Assembly (NCBI GenBank): GCA_023391285.1
Contig: JAEWBF010000072.1
Span: 1-33,427, forward strand
Origin: Verrucomicrobiota bacterium
GTDB lineage: Bacteria > Verrucomicrobiota > Verrucomicrobiia > Opitutales > Opitutaceae
DNA: 33,427 bases
Direction: 5' to 3'
The position numbers and the translations under genes are program-made. The notes under the pieces are model-generated. The model had not been told where the DNA came from, made no database searches, and saw only the letters and a program-made list of their open reading frames with translations. Below, piece after piece: positions 15,048-23,321 of this stretch (position 1 is the first letter of the stretch; each line of letters opens with the position of its first letter).

Positions 15048-17063
15048 ATGCCTTCGAAAAACGACGACGAAAACGCCAACCCCAGCGACGGTGCAGAAGC
15101 CACCGAAAAAAAGAAACCGACCCGGCGTAAAACGACGTCGCGCCTGACTCGCGGCCGCTCCAGTCGCTCCAAGGCAGCCCCCGCCGAAGCCTCGCCCGCC
15201 GCCGCACAAATGGAGCTCGCTCCCGCGCCGGAGCCCTCCGCTCCCCCCGAACCACCGCCCCCCCCGCGCGCCGAACCCGAGCCGCCTCGCGAGACGCGTC
15301 GACGTGAGCCCGAACCGGCCGCCGAACAACATCCAGAAGAGCGCGCGCCCGAAGCCCGCGAGGAATCGCGCAGCGATGCGCCGCCAAGCGCCGAGCAATC
15401 TCCTTCCCCGGCGCAAACCGACGAGTCCGCCCAACCCCGCCCGCAAGCCCAGCCAGAATGGCAGGAGCGCGGCGGTGACCGCGGCGAAGATCGTGGAGGC
15501 CGGGGCGAAGATCGGGGCGAACGCGGCGGCGATCGTGGTGATCGTGGCGGCGATCGTGGCGACCGCGGAGGCGACCGAGGTGGTCGCGATTTTTGGAAAC
15601 GCAATAAACGCAAACGCGGTCGCCACGGCGGCGGCGGTGGCGGACACTGGCAGGGAAGTGGAGGCGGCGGACCTCGCGAGCAGCATCCCCAACAACCTCC
15701 TCCTCCGAGCACCGCGCCGGTGTTCGGCGAGTTGCCCAATCCCGCGCGTTTCGAAGATCTCGCCGCGCTCGAAAAAACCGCCGACGAAATCTCGTCCGGC
15801 GGCGGCACGCCGATCTTCCTCGACGAAATCTACGCGAAATCCCTGGGCGAACTGAGCGCTTTCGCGCGCGAACTCGGCGTCTCCGTCGACGGCGCGCCCA
15901 ACAAGAAGCAGCTGCTCACGGCCATTCTTTCCCTCGCGGCCGAACGCAAGACCCCGATCAAGGACCGCGGCTACATCGACGTCACCGATCGCGGCGCGTT
16001 CATCGTCCACGAACACGTCAACTATCGGCTGTATCCGGAAGATCCCTACCTGCCCGACAGCCTCGTCCGGCTCTACGGCCTGAAACGCGGCCATCGCGTC
16101 GAAGCCGCCGTGCAAGCACCCCAGCCCGGCGAACGCTGCCCCGCGGTGTTGCGCATCGAATCCGTCATGGGCATGCCGCCGGCCGAGATCTCCAAGATCA
16201 CGCCGTTCGAGGAACTCGTCCCTTACTACCCGCTGCAACGCATCCTCCTCGAATCCGAGGAAACGCAGAAGGACGTGTCGATGCGCGCCGTCGACATCCT
16301 CACCCCGATCGGCTTCGGCCAGCGCGCCCTGATCGTCGCTCCACCGCGCACCGGCAAAACCGTTCTCCTGCAGAACATCGCCAACTCGATCACGGCCAAC
16401 AGCCCGCACGCCAAACTCATTCTTCTGCTCATCGACGAGCGTCCGGAAGAAGTCACCGACTTCCGCCGTCACACGAAGGGCGAGGTCGTTTCCTCGACGT
16501 TCGACGAAACGCCCGAAAGCCACGTGCACTGCGCCGAGATGGTGATCGAAAACGCCCGCCGCCGCGTCGAACTCGGCGAGCACGTCGTCATCCTCCTCGA
16601 TTCCATCACCCGCCTCGCCCGCGCCTACAACGCGCTCACGACCGGCGGCAAAACAATGTCCGGCGGTCTCGAATCCAACGCACTCCAAAAGCCGAAACGT
16701 TTCTTCGGTTCCGCCCGCAACATCGAGGGCGGCGGCAGTCTCACGATCATCGCCAGCGCGCTGATCGACACCGGCAGCCGCATGGACGAAATCATCTTCG
16801 AAGAGTTCAAGGGCACCGGTAACTGCGAGCTCCACCTCGACCGCGGTCTTGTCGAACGCCGCATTTTCCCGGCGATCAACATCGACCGCTCCGGCACCCG
16901 CAAAGAGGAACTCATCTATCACCCCGAAGAACTGCAGCGCATCTACGGCCTCCGCCGCGCCATGCAGGGCCTCGGCCCGATCGAGTCGATGGAGATGCTC
17001 ATCACGCGTCTCAAAAAGACCAAATCGAACGCCGAATTCCTCCTCGGCCTCAGCCGCACATAG
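15048..17063 (+). CDS. rho: Transcription termination factor Rho with long disordered N-terminus (Rho2)
   Basis: The protein is 671 residues against 419 in E. coli. Residues 1-235 are low-complexity: basic (20-45), then Pro/Glu-rich, then an Arg/Gly/Asp repeat (141-180), a Lys/Arg cluster (184-193) and a poly-Gly run (194-208). The canonical protein follows: Rho_N helices (about 258-297, SLGELSAFARELGV), cold-shock-like RNA-binding domain (about 305-375) and ATPase core with Walker A APPRTGKT (431-438). DERPEEVTDF, DSITRLARAYNAL, the R-loop KPKRFF and EFKGTGNCELHL segments are all canonical. It is much closer to E. coli Rho than the paralogue at 2094 and is probably the main terminator. Rho proteins with such N-terminal insertions are known in Bacteroidota and Actinobacteria, and the one in Bacteroides thetaiotaomicron has been reported to form condensates. 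Confidence 0.96.
   Translation: MPSKNDDENANPSDGAEATEKKKPTRRKTTSRLTRGRSSRSKAAPAEASPAAAQMELAPAPEPSAPPEPPPPPRAEPEPPRETRRREPEPAAEQHPEERAPEAREESRSDAPPSAEQSPSPAQTDESAQPRPQAQPEWQERGGDRGEDRGGRGEDRGERGGDRGDRGGDRGDRGGDRGGRDFWKRNKRKRGRHGGGGGGHWQGSGGGGPREQHPQQPPPPSTAPVFGELPNPARFEDLAALEKTADEISSGGGTPIFLDEIYAKSLGELSAFARELGVSVDGAPNKKQLLTAILSLAAERKTPIKDRGYIDVTDRGAFIVHEHVNYRLYPEDPYLPDSLVRLYGLKRGHRVEAAVQAPQPGERCPAVLRIESVMGMPPAEISKITPFEELVPYYPLQRILLESEETQKDVSMRAVDILTPIGFGQRALIVAPPRTGKTVLLQNIANSITANSPHAKLILLLIDERPEEVTDFRRHTKGEVVSSTFDETPESHVHCAEMVIENARRRVELGEHVVILLDSITRLARAYNALTTGGKTMSGGLESNALQKPKRFFGSARNIEGGGSLTIIASALIDTGSRMDEIIFEEFKGTGNCELHLDRGLVERRIFPAINIDRSGTRKEELIYHPEELQRIYGLRRAMQGLGPIESMEMLITRLKKTKSNAEFLLGLSRT
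15468..15587 (+). repeat. Imperfect in-frame GGCGAYCGYGGH repeat encoding Arg-Gly-Gly-Asp units
   Basis: About 40 codons of short RGGD/RGD/RGE units (residues 141-180 of Rho2) encoded by a degenerate 9- or 12-base tandem. The codons vary (CGC, CGT, CGG, CGA for Arg), so the protein repeat is older than any recent slippage, though length polymorphism is likely between strains. Confidence 0.85.
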
Positions 17064-17102
17064 CCCTCGAAGACCCGCTCGCCTCGCAGTCGAGGCGCTC
17101 CG

Positions 17103-17165
17103 GTCATTCAGAGCGTGGCGAAGCTCCAAGCCTTCTTGCCATTCTGAGCGCAGCGAAGAATCCAG
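17103..17165. repeat. Pair of CATTCTGAGCG-type direct repeats, 35-base spacing
   Basis: Two diverged copies (from 17103 and 17138) share CATTC-GAGCG-GCGAAG with a few substitutions. I recognise this word from intergenic repeats in several GC-rich bacterial genomes, from memory only. Confidence 0.55.
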
Positions 17166-17267
17166 TTGGACCTTCGCTCGTCACAGATGCCTCACGCCGC
17201 ACCTCCGCGCACGCGCCCCCTTAGCCGCATCTTCCACCCGCGACCGCACACCGCAAAACCCGTCGCG

Positions 17268-17294
17268 AAAGTGTCATATTATGTATGACACTTT
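17268..17294. promoter_or_regulatory. Palindrome copy 2 (perfect 11-bp arms, TTATG loop)
   Basis: Arms AAAGTGTCATA (17268-17278) and its exact complement (17284-17294) around the loop TTATG, 87 bases before the pilB-like ATG. It matches copy 1 at 10766-10790 in arms and loop, with one arm base different. The conserved loop, which is not needed for pairing, argues for a protein-binding site or a common repeat origin rather than a simple terminator. Confidence 0.65.
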
Positions 17295-17300
17295 CCTCGA

Positions 17301-17330
17301 TTCGTGTCCCTTCGTTTCCCTTCGTGGTTC
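17301..17330. repeat. 10-base-period TTCGTG repeat, copy C
   Basis: Three 10-base units, TTCGTGtccc, TTCGTTtccc and TTCGTGgttc, with the same period and final GGTT as the two arrays at 28694-28766. Confidence 0.6.
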
Positions 17331-17381
17331 TCCCTATCTGCGCCACACCTGCTGACACGCATCACCTCAATTGTTAGTTGA

Positions 17382-19181
17382 ATGCATCACAGCGCCGCGG
17401 ATACTCCGCGCGTCGCTTCCGTGTCCACTTCAGCCGACGAATTCGTGCTTCAACTCGCCCTTCACGCCGGCGCGTTGACCGCAGACCAACTCGCCACCGC
17501 GCGCGCGGTCGCCGCCCGGCACGCGAATTCCTCCCAGTCGCCCCAACGCCTCCTGGACATCCTCGAGTCCCAAGGCGCCATCGATCAACCGACGATCGCG
17601 CAACTCCTCGCCACCGCCGCCGGCGTCGAGGTCGTCGATCTCGCGCTCGTCCAACCCAACGCCGCCGCACTGGCGTTGCTTCCACCCACCCTCGCGCGTC
17701 GTCATCGCGCCCTCCCGCTCTCCATCGAACATACGCGCCTGCGCATCGCCCTCGCCGATCCTCTCGATACCAATGCGCTCGACACCTTCGCGCATGTCAC
17801 CGGCAAAGAGATCATCCCGCTGGCCGCCACTCCGGCCGCCATCTCCCAAGCCCTCGACCGCGCCTACGGCATCGATCCTTCCGCCGCGCGCGACCACGAC
17901 ACCCCGACGCTTTCCGTCAAGAACGCGGCACTCACCGACCCCGCTTCTTCTCTGCGAAACTCCGTCGCCACCGCTGCGACCGCTGAATCCACCCCGCCTG
18001 ACACCGACAACGACGCGCCCGTCATCCAACTCGTCCAATCGATCATCGCCGCCGCCGTCCAGCGACGCGCCTCCGATATCCACCTCGAACCGCTCGCCCG
18101 CCGCTTCCGTGTTCGCTACCGAATCGACGGCGCACTCATCGAAGCCGAGAACGCGCCCAAGCGCCTCCAACTCGCCGTGATCTCCCGCCTCAAGATCATG
18201 GCCAACATTTCCATCGCCGAGAAACGCATCCCGCAGGACGGACGCATCCGCGCCCACGTCGGCGGCCGCGCGCTGGACTTGCGCGTCTCCTCTCTCCCGA
18301 CCGCCCACGGCGAGAGCATCGTGATGCGCATCCTCGATCAGCAATCCCTGCAACTCGGCCTGCCCGATCTCGGATTCGCGCCCGACGATCACGCGACCTT
18401 CCAACGTCTCATCGCCCACCCCGACCGCATGATTCTCGTCACCGGTCCCACCGGCTCCGGCAAAACCACGACGCTCTACAGCGGCCTCCACCATCTCAAC
18501 CGCACCGATCGCAAAATCATCACCGTCGAAGATCCCATCGAATATCAGTTCGCCGGCATCAACCAGGTGCCCGTCCGCCCCGAGATCGGCATGACCTTCG
18601 CCTCCGCTCTCCGCGCCATGCTTCGCCAGGCACCCAATGTCATCATGGTCGGCGAAATCCGCGACCGCGAAACCGCCGAGATTGCGATCAACGCGTCCCT
18701 CACCGGCCACATGGTGTTCTCCACCTTGCACACCAACGACGCCCCCGGCGCCATCACGCGCCTCATCGATCTCGGCGTGCGCCCGTTCCTGGTCGCCACG
18801 TCTCTGCGCGCCGCGCTGGCTCAGCGGCTGGTCCGAAAAATCTGTGAAAAGTGTCGCGTCCCTCACCAGCCCAGCGCCCGAGAACTCGCCGGTTTTTCGC
18901 TCACCGCCGGACAAATCGCCACCGCCACCTTCGCGCGCGGCACCGGTTGTCCCGCGTGCAATGGCACCGGTTATCGCGGACGGACCGGCATTTTCGAAAT
19001 TCTCGAAATGGATGACGATCTCCAGCGCCTGATCCACGCCGGCGCCAGCAGCGCGCGTTTGCGAGCCCACGCTCGTTCGCGCGGGATGCGAACCATGCGC
19101 GAAGACGGCCTGCGCAAGGCCAGCGCTGGTTTGACCACCCTTGAAGAAGTCGTCTCGATCACGACCCGTGACGCCAGCTAG
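17382..19181 (+). CDS. pilB: Type IV pilus/type II secretion assembly ATPase (PilB/GspE family), first copy
   Basis: Cytoplasmic hexameric motor that drives pilus extension or pseudopilus assembly at the inner membrane. The protein has 599 residues: an N1-type GSPII_E_N domain (about 20-165), a linker, then the motor with N2 region (SDIHLEP, 231-237), Walker A GPTGSGKT (355-362), Asp box TVEDPIEY (381-388), Walker B IMVGEIRDRET (421-431) and His box TGHMVFSTLHTND (441-453). The tetracysteine zinc site is Cys488, Cys491, Cys523 and Cys526. It starts a four-gene cluster with pilT, another GspE-like ATPase and pilC. No Shine-Dalgarno precedes the ATG. Whether this copy or the one at 20343 is the pilus extension motor is not decidable here. 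Confidence 0.93.
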   Translation: MHHSAADTPRVASVSTSADEFVLQLALHAGALTADQLATARAVAARHANSSQSPQRLLDILESQGAIDQPTIAQLLATAAGVEVVDLALVQPNAAALALLPPTLARRHRALPLSIEHTRLRIALADPLDTNALDTFAHVTGKEIIPLAATPAAISQALDRAYGIDPSAARDHDTPTLSVKNAALTDPASSLRNSVATAATAESTPPDTDNDAPVIQLVQSIIAAAVQRRASDIHLEPLARRFRVRYRIDGALIEAENAPKRLQLAVISRLKIMANISIAEKRIPQDGRIRAHVGGRALDLRVSSLPTAHGESIVMRILDQQSLQLGLPDLGFAPDDHATFQRLIAHPDRMILVTGPTGSGKTTTLYSGLHHLNRTDRKIITVEDPIEYQFAGINQVPVRPEIGMTFASALRAMLRQAPNVIMVGEIRDRETAEIAINASLTGHMVFSTLHTNDAPGAITRLIDLGVRPFLVATSLRAALAQRLVRKICEKCRVPHQPSARELAGFSLTAGQIATATFARGTGCPACNGTGYRGRTGIFEILEMDDDLQRLIHAGASSARLRAHARSRGMRTMREDGLRKASAGLTTLEEVVSITTRDAS

Positions 19182-19238
19182 GACGTTTCCCCTGATCGCA
19201 CGTCTGCTCGACACGGAACGCCCCCACTCTTTCCAGCC

Positions 19239-20321
19239 ATGAGTTACGAAATGAACGAACTGCTCGATCTCGTCGTCGAGCAAAACGCCTCCGACCTTCA
19301 CCTCCAGGTGGGCCAGCCACCAACGCTTCGTCTCAGCGGCAGCATGACGCCGATCGAAGGCCCGAATCTCACGCCCGCCGACACCGAGAAACTCATGCTG
19401 TCGATCACGCCCGACAGCCATATCAGCAACGTGAAGCTAAACGGCGGCTCCGACTTCGGCTTCGCGTTCGGCGAAAAAGCCCGCTTCCGCGTCTCCGTCC
19501 TCAAGGCCAAGAGCAACTACGGTTTGGTGCTGCGCCAGATTCCCTACAAAATGTTCGGTCTGCGCGATATCGGCCTGCCCGATAAGATCCGCGAACTCCT
19601 CTACCGTCCGCGCGGCCTCATCCTCGTGACCGGTCCGACCGGCTCCGGGAAGTCCACGACGCTCGCGTCGATGATCAACTATATCAACGAGAACCGCGAC
19701 GGTCACATCATCACGATCGAGGACCCGATCGAGTATTACCACAACCACAAGCGCTGCGTCGTCACCCAGCGCGAAATCGGCTCCGACGTCCCCAGCTTCG
19801 CCGAAGCCATTCGCCGCGCCCTTCGCCAGGATCCCGATATCATTCTCGTCGGTGAAATGCGCGACCTCGAAACCATCGAAGCCGCCATCAGCGCCGCCGA
19901 AACCGGCCACTTGGTCTTCGGCACGCTCCACACCAACAGCGCCGCGAAAACCATCGACCGCATCGTCGACGCCTTTCCGGCCAACATGAAGGACATGATT
20001 CGCACGCAACTCGCGTCCTCCGTCCAAGCCGTCATTTCCCAGGTGCTCTGCAAAAAAGTCGGCGGGGGCCGCATCGCCGGCTACGAGATCATGGTCACCA
20101 CGACGTCGATCGCCTCGCTGATCCGCGAAAACAAAACCTTCCGGATCCCGTCCGACATTCAAACCGGCGCGAATCTCGGTATGATCACGATGGATACTCA
20201 CCTGATGAGCCTCGTGAACCGCGAACTCATCACGCCCGACGAAGCCGTCGAAAAAGCCCAGGATCCCACGCTCATGCGCGAGAAGCTTCTCGCGATGGGA
20301 GTGAAGCTGAAGGAGCTCTGA
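19239..20321 (+). CDS. pilT: Twitching motility retraction ATPase PilT
   Basis: Hexameric motor that powers type IV pilus retraction, needed for twitching and for DNA uptake. The 360 residues are typical of PilT (344-375), shorter than PilB because the zinc domain and long N-terminus are absent. It shows NASDLHLQVGQPPTLRLSG (17-34), Walker A GPTGSGKST (132-140), ITIEDPIEY, LRQDPDIILVGEMRDLETI (Walker B) and TGHLVFGTLHTNSAAKTIDRIVD (His box). The gene starts 57 bases after pilB and ends 21 bases before the second PilB-like gene. Confidence 0.96.
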   Translation: MSYEMNELLDLVVEQNASDLHLQVGQPPTLRLSGSMTPIEGPNLTPADTEKLMLSITPDSHISNVKLNGGSDFGFAFGEKARFRVSVLKAKSNYGLVLRQIPYKMFGLRDIGLPDKIRELLYRPRGLILVTGPTGSGKSTTLASMINYINENRDGHIITIEDPIEYYHNHKRCVVTQREIGSDVPSFAEAIRRALRQDPDIILVGEMRDLETIEAAISAAETGHLVFGTLHTNSAAKTIDRIVDAFPANMKDMIRTQLASSVQAVISQVLCKKVGGGRIAGYEIMVTTTSIASLIRENKTFRIPSDIQTGANLGMITMDTHLMSLVNRELITPDEAVEKAQDPTLMREKLLAMGVKLKEL

Positions 20322-20342
20322 TCGCCCTCGCCGCTCGCCACC

Positions 20343-22037
20343 ATGTTCGAGAGCCACAATCAGGCCATCTACGAACTGGTGCGCGATCGAACTCTCGTGG
20401 ACCCCGCGCTTCTGGAGGCCGCGCGCGAGGAACATCTCTCCTCCGGCCGCCCCATCGCCGGCGTCCTCCTCGATTCCGGTTTGCTCCAGAAAGAGGCCTT
20501 GCTGCGCGCCATCGCCGCTTCGCTTCACTGCGACTACCTCGGCGAGCCTCCCTCTGCGATCGCACCCGATTGCGTCGCGTCGCTGCCCGCCTCGCTCGCA
20601 CGTGACTACGGCGCGATCCCCGTGCGACACGATTCCCGCGGGCTCGATGTGCTCACCGTCGATCCGTTCAACAGCCAGACCATCGACGATCTCACCTTCG
20701 CCACCGGCCGCGATGTCCGCGTCGTCGTCGGCGATCCTGCCGAAGTGCAAGCCCTCGTGCGCCGCTACTACGGCGAGGACGAATCCTCGCTCGATGATGT
20801 GCTGCGTGAATTCGGCGCGGCGACGCTTCCCGAAACGTCCGATCGCGATCTCTCGGCCCACGATCTCGAAGCGCTCGCCGGCCAAACACCCATCGTTCGT
20901 TTCGTGAACCTCGTCCTCGCCCGCGCGGTCTGCGATCACGCCAGCGACGTCCACTTCGAGCCTTTCGAAAACGAACTCAAAATCCGTTACCGCATCGACG
21001 GTGCGCTTTACGAAATCACTCCGCCGCCCAAGGCCTTCGCCCTTCCGATCACATCGCGCATCAAAGTCCTCGCCCACCTCAACATCGCCGAACGCCGCCT
21101 GCCGCAAGACGGCCGCATCAAGGTCACTCTCGCCGGTCGCACCGTCGATCTCCGCGTATCCACGCTTCCCACACAGTTCGGCGAAAGCGTGGTGCTCCGC
21201 GTCCTGGATCAATCCGCCGTTCAACTCGATCTGGCCCAGCTCGGAATGCCGCCCGAGGTCCTCGCCGGCGTCACCGCCACCCTGCGCCGGCCCAATGGCA
21301 TCTTCGTCGTCACCGGCCCCACCGGCTCCGGCAAGACCACCACGCTCTACAGCGGTCTCCGTTCAATCAATACGCCCGATTCAAAGCTGCTCACCGCCGA
21401 AGATCCGGTGGAATACGAGCTCGACGGCATCATTCAGGTGCCCGTGAACCCACCCGTCGGCCTCACCTTTGCTTCCGCTCTTCGTTCCTTCCTGCGCCAA
21501 GATCCCGACGTGATCATGGTCGGCGAGGTGCGCGACCTCGACACCGCTCAGGTCGCGATCCAAGCCTCGCTCACCGGGCATCTCGTCCTCTCCACGCTTC
21601 ACACCAACGACGCCGCCGGCGCCGTCACCCGCCTCATCGACATGGGCGTCGAGCCGTTTCTCATCGCCTCGACCCTCGAAGCCGTGCTCGCCCAGCGCCT
21701 CGTGCGCCGCATCTGCCCGTCCTGCCGCGAACACTACACGCCGCCCGTCGAGTTGCTCATGCAGATCGGGCTCGCGCGCGAATCGTCCGACTTGCATCGA
21801 TTCTTCCATGGACGCGGCTGCGACGCCTGTGCGCAAACCGGCTATCGCGGACGCCTCGGGATCTTCGAATGGCTCCCGATCACCGACGAAATCCGTGAGC
21901 TCATCCTCGCCCAGGCTCCCTCGCTCACCGTGCGCACGAAAGCCATCGCCAACGGCATGCTCACGCTCCGCACCAGCGCCCTCGCCGCGGCCTCCGCCGG
22001 CGAAACCTCGCTGGAAGAGGTGTTGAGGCACACCTGA
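20343..22037 (+). CDS. Type IV pilus/type II secretion assembly ATPase (PilB/GspE family), second copy
   Basis: The protein has 564 residues. The N-terminal GSPII_E_N-like domain (1-140) is followed by SDVHFEPFEN (201-210), Walker A GPTGSGKT (325-332), TAEDPVEYEL, Walker B IMVGEVRDLDT (391-401) and TGHLVLSTLHTND (411-423). The zinc cysteines are Cys458, Cys461, Cys493 and Cys496. Compared with the copy at 17382 the motor is conserved but the N-terminal domain and linker differ widely, so the two probably bind different inner-membrane partners (PilM/GspL-like). It is followed after 23 bases by pilC, which suggests it serves that platform. It could be GspE of a type II secretion system rather than a pilus motor. 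Confidence 0.93.
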   Translation: MFESHNQAIYELVRDRTLVDPALLEAAREEHLSSGRPIAGVLLDSGLLQKEALLRAIAASLHCDYLGEPPSAIAPDCVASLPASLARDYGAIPVRHDSRGLDVLTVDPFNSQTIDDLTFATGRDVRVVVGDPAEVQALVRRYYGEDESSLDDVLREFGAATLPETSDRDLSAHDLEALAGQTPIVRFVNLVLARAVCDHASDVHFEPFENELKIRYRIDGALYEITPPPKAFALPITSRIKVLAHLNIAERRLPQDGRIKVTLAGRTVDLRVSTLPTQFGESVVLRVLDQSAVQLDLAQLGMPPEVLAGVTATLRRPNGIFVVTGPTGSGKTTTLYSGLRSINTPDSKLLTAEDPVEYELDGIIQVPVNPPVGLTFASALRSFLRQDPDVIMVGEVRDLDTAQVAIQASLTGHLVLSTLHTNDAAGAVTRLIDMGVEPFLIASTLEAVLAQRLVRRICPSCREHYTPPVELLMQIGLARESSDLHRFFHGRGCDACAQTGYRGRLGIFEWLPITDEIRELILAQAPSLTVRTKAIANGMLTLRTSALAAASAGETSLEEVLRHT

Positions 22038-22060
22038 TCCCCAGCCGCGCTTCTTCTCTC

Positions 22061-23308
22061 ATGCCAACGTTTGCCTATACCGCGATCGAAGCGAAGAGCG
22101 GCCGCGAACGCGAAGGCACGATGGAGTCCAACTCGCCGGAAGAAGCGTCCGCTTCCCTAAAAGCGCGCGGCCTCGCGCCCATCGCCATCGCCACCGCCGC
22201 GGATCGCGTTCCCTCCGCTTCACGTCCGTCGATTCGTCAGCGGATCTCCACGACCACGCTCGGCTCACCCGTGAGCACGAAAGCGTTGACCGTGTTTACC
22301 CGGCAGCTCGCCACGTTGGTGAAAGCGCGCATGCCACTCGTCCGCGCGCTCGAGGTGCTAAGCCGGCAGGAAAAGAACGCCGCTTTCCGCGCCATCATCG
22401 ACGACGTCGCCGAAACCATCCGCACCGGCGGCAGTTTCTCGGACGGACTCGCACGACACCCGAAAGCCTTCGATCGCCTCTTTCTCAACATGGCCAAGGC
22501 CGGTGAAGCCGGCGGAGTGCTCGAGATCGTTTTGGAGCGCGTCGCACTTTTCCGCGAAAAGGCCGAACGCATCAAAGGCAAGGTGAAGGCCGCGATGACC
22601 TATCCGATCATCGTCATCACGCTCGCCGTCGGAATCGTCGCCGCGTTGATGGTGTTCGTCGTGCCGAAGTTCGAAGAGATCTTCGCCAGCATGCTAAAAG
22701 GCCAGCCGCTGCCCGCGCTCACTCAGGCGGTGCTTGGCGCCAGCCGCTTCGTTTCCGAACACGCGCTGCTCTCCGCCGCGCTCCTCATCGCTGGCGGCGT
22801 GATCTTCGCTCTTCTCAAACGCACGCCGCCCGGACAACGCGCGCTCGACTGGCTCGCGATTCGCGCCCCGCTCGTCGGCACCCTTTTTCTCAAAGCCGCC
22901 ATCGCCCGCTTCGCTCGAACGTTGGGCACATTGCTCTCCAGCGGTGTTCCCATCCTGCAGGCGCTCACGATCACCGGCAAAACAAGCGGCAACGTTCACG
23001 TCACCGCTGCGATCGACATCGTTCGCACCCGCGTGCAACAAGGCGACAACGTCGCCGCCCCGCTCGCTGCCTCGCGCATCTTTCCACCGATGGTCGCCAG
23101 CATGATCGAGGTCGGCGAAGAAACCGGCTCACTTTCCGAGATGCTCGGACGCATCGCCGACGTCTACGACGAGGAGGTCGACAACTCCGTCGCGAGTCTC
23201 ACGTCGCTGCTCGAGCCATTGATGATCGTCATCCTCGCGCTCCTCGTCGGCACGATCGTGATCGCGCTCTTCCTGCCGATCCTGTCGATCGTTCAAAATC
23301 TGCAGTAA
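22061..23308 (+). CDS. pilC: Inner-membrane platform protein PilC/GspF
   Basis: Polytopic platform protein that the PilB/PilT motors act on. Its 415 residues match the family (about 400). An N-terminal PTFAYTAIEAKSGRERE segment is typical of PilC/GspF. Two GspF domains follow (about 75-200 and 280-400), each with the GSFSDGLARHPKAF... or GDNVAAPLAASRIFPPMVASMIEVGEETGSLSEML signature. Membrane segments are near 185-210 (YPIIVITLAVGIVAALMVFV), 230-250 and 385-410 (LMIVILALLVGTIVIALFLP). It is the last gene of the motor cluster and converges on a minus-strand methyltransferase gene 13 bases away. No pilin, secretin or pilM-Q genes are in the window. Confidence 0.95.
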   Translation: MPTFAYTAIEAKSGREREGTMESNSPEEASASLKARGLAPIAIATAADRVPSASRPSIRQRISTTTLGSPVSTKALTVFTRQLATLVKARMPLVRALEVLSRQEKNAAFRAIIDDVAETIRTGGSFSDGLARHPKAFDRLFLNMAKAGEAGGVLEIVLERVALFREKAERIKGKVKAAMTYPIIVITLAVGIVAALMVFVVPKFEEIFASMLKGQPLPALTQAVLGASRFVSEHALLSAALLIAGGVIFALLKRTPPGQRALDWLAIRAPLVGTLFLKAAIARFARTLGTLLSSGVPILQALTITGKTSGNVHVTAAIDIVRTRVQQGDNVAAPLAASRIFPPMVASMIEVGEETGSLSEMLGRIADVYDEEVDNSVASLTSLLEPLMIVILALLVGTIVIALFLPILSIVQNLQ

Positions 23309-23321
23309 GGCACTTTCCGCC

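Larger units (their letters stand above)
17064..17381. other. 318-base gene-free gap made of several repeat fragments
   Basis: No coding frame with family features is seen. From left to right it holds a pair of CATTCtGAGCGcaGCGAAG-like direct repeats 35 bases apart (17103 and 17138), a C-rich stretch without visible structure, a perfect 11-bp-arm palindrome (17268-17294) and a 10-base-period TTCGTG repeat (17301-17330). The pilB-like promoter must lie here or in the last 50 bases, but no clear -35/-10 pair stands out. An ATG at 17382 begins the next gene. Confidence 0.6.

Noticed and set aside
15468..15587. Tandem repeat considered as a CRISPR-like array
   Set aside because: Units are 9-12 bases without spacers and lie in frame within rho2.
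17430..21224. Two long minus-strand frames (663 and 595 codons) opposite the pilus ATPases
   Set aside because: Composition is the typical shadow of GC-rich coding DNA, with no family motif. The plus strand encodes clear PilB/PilT proteins.
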